Below are positions 5,094 through 5,571 of a stretch of DNA of 5,571 bases, one piece after another. Source of the DNA: Neptuniibacter sp. (GTDB taxonomy: Bacteria > Pseudomonadota > Gammaproteobacteria > Pseudomonadales > Balneatricaceae); the NCBI GenBank assembly GCA_024686055.1, contig JAIBDV010000227.1:1-5571 (forward strand), read 5' to 3'. The notes beneath the pieces are model-generated. The model was not told the origin of the DNA. It did not search any database and worked only from the letters and a program-made list of their open reading frames with translations. Position 1 is the stretch's first letter. Every line of letters starts with the position of its first letter. Position numbers and translations under genes: made by a program.

Positions 5094-5571
5094 GCAATGT
5101 TCGAGTACTGGTAGTTGATGACGCGAAGTTTATTCTGGAACGAGTGAAAAAGATTGTTGGTCAGGCGTTCCCTGCCTACGCTCTGGACACCGCGCTTAAT
5201 GGCCAGGAAGCGAAACATCTGATGGAGGAACAGACCTACGACATTATCCTGTGTGACTGGGAGATGCCGGAGGTGAGTGGTCTGGAATTACTGCAATGGA
5301 CCCGTAAACATGAGCCCCATATCGATGTGCCATTCCTTATGGTGACCAGCCGAGGTGAGCGTAGCTATGTATTGAAGGCGATCCAGGCCGGGGTGACGGA
5401 TTACCTGGGTAAGCCATTCAATGCTGAGCACCTGACCGACAAGATGCTGAAACTGCTGTCTAAAGTCGGCAAGCTGGATGAGGCGATGGAGAAACGTGGG
5501 CTGGCATTGATTGAAGCTGAACGGGCTCGTCGCAAGGGAGCTGCACAGTCAGCTGCAGCGCCTGCGACACC
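5090..5571 (+). CDS. CheY-like response regulator (3' end outside window)
   Basis: The window shows 160 codons with no stop. Residues 1 to about 122 form a receiver domain: acidic pair D10-D11 (VLVVDDAKF), phosphoacceptor D56 in LCDWEMPEVSGLELL, switch T86 in MVTSRGE, Y105, and K108 in GKPF. All residues needed for phosphorylation by a histidine kinase are present. The DWEMP...GLELL and MVTS...AGVTDY segments resemble CheY more than the OmpR or NarL receivers. After the domain comes a charged helix (about 125-150: KLDEAMEKRGLALIEAERARRKG) and an alanine- and proline-rich linker, so it is longer than CheY (about 129 residues) and may carry a short disordered tail or a second domain beyond the edge. 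It is therefore not called cheY. Its cognate kinase is not in the window. The start is supported by AAGAGAG upstream. The strong clpB terminator and AT-rich gap suggest it is transcribed separately from clpB. Confidence 0.9.
   Translation, partial: MSNVRVLVVDDAKFILERVKKIVGQAFPAYALDTALNGQEAKHLMEEQTYDIILCDWEMPEVSGLELLQWTRKHEPHIDVPFLMVTSRGERSYVLKAIQAGVTDYLGKPFNAEHLTDKMLKLLSKVGKLDEAMEKRGLALIEAERARRKGAAQSAAAPAT

Noticed and set aside
5033..5218. 61-codon open frame on the minus strand
   Set aside because: It overlaps the start of the receiver domain gene in antisense and has no recognisable features.

Overview
The window looks like ordinary chromosome of a gammaproteobacterium, probably a marine or Pseudomonas-like lineage. 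This is inferred from a ClpB that can be aligned by eye with the Escherichia coli protein through the whole first ATPase domain without gaps, from a textbook sigma-32 heat-shock promoter in front of it, and from a CheY-like response regulator. All recognised genes are on the + strand. I see no tRNA, rRNA, CRISPR array, insertion sequence or phage gene.

Layout. Positions 1-831 hold the C-terminal part of a DUF1800 protein whose start lies off the left edge. After 31 bases comes a complete DUF1501 protein (863-2017) with a twin-arginine-type signal peptide. These two form the commonly seen DUF1800-DUF1501 pair, presumably one operon acting in the cell envelope; their biochemical function is not established. 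The 153-base gap to the next gene (2018-2170) has no recognisable terminator. It carries a near-perfect sigma-32 promoter (CTTGAA, 15 bases, CCCCATCT) and a GC-rich leader hairpin.

The main gene is clpB (2171-4750, 859 residues), the Hsp100 disaggregase. Its start is set by an AGGAG site at 2159-2163, not by the TTG further upstream that would extend the reading frame. It ends at a strong intrinsic terminator (4783-4806).

From 4751 to 5089 the DNA becomes markedly AT-rich and has no recognised gene. It holds the clpB terminator, short direct repeats, a small palindrome, a 10-base inverted repeat with widely separated arms, an 8-base element complementary to the ribosome-binding region of the next gene, and a possible 31-codon leader ORF whose stop overlaps the next start codon as ATGA. 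At 5090 a receiver-domain response regulator begins and runs off the right edge.

The clearest functional statement is heat-shock control of clpB. The least understood parts are the DUF1800-DUF1501 pair and the leader of the response regulator. I found no convincing evidence of an undescribed multi-gene system; the regulator leader is the most unusual stretch, and it is only a hypothesis.
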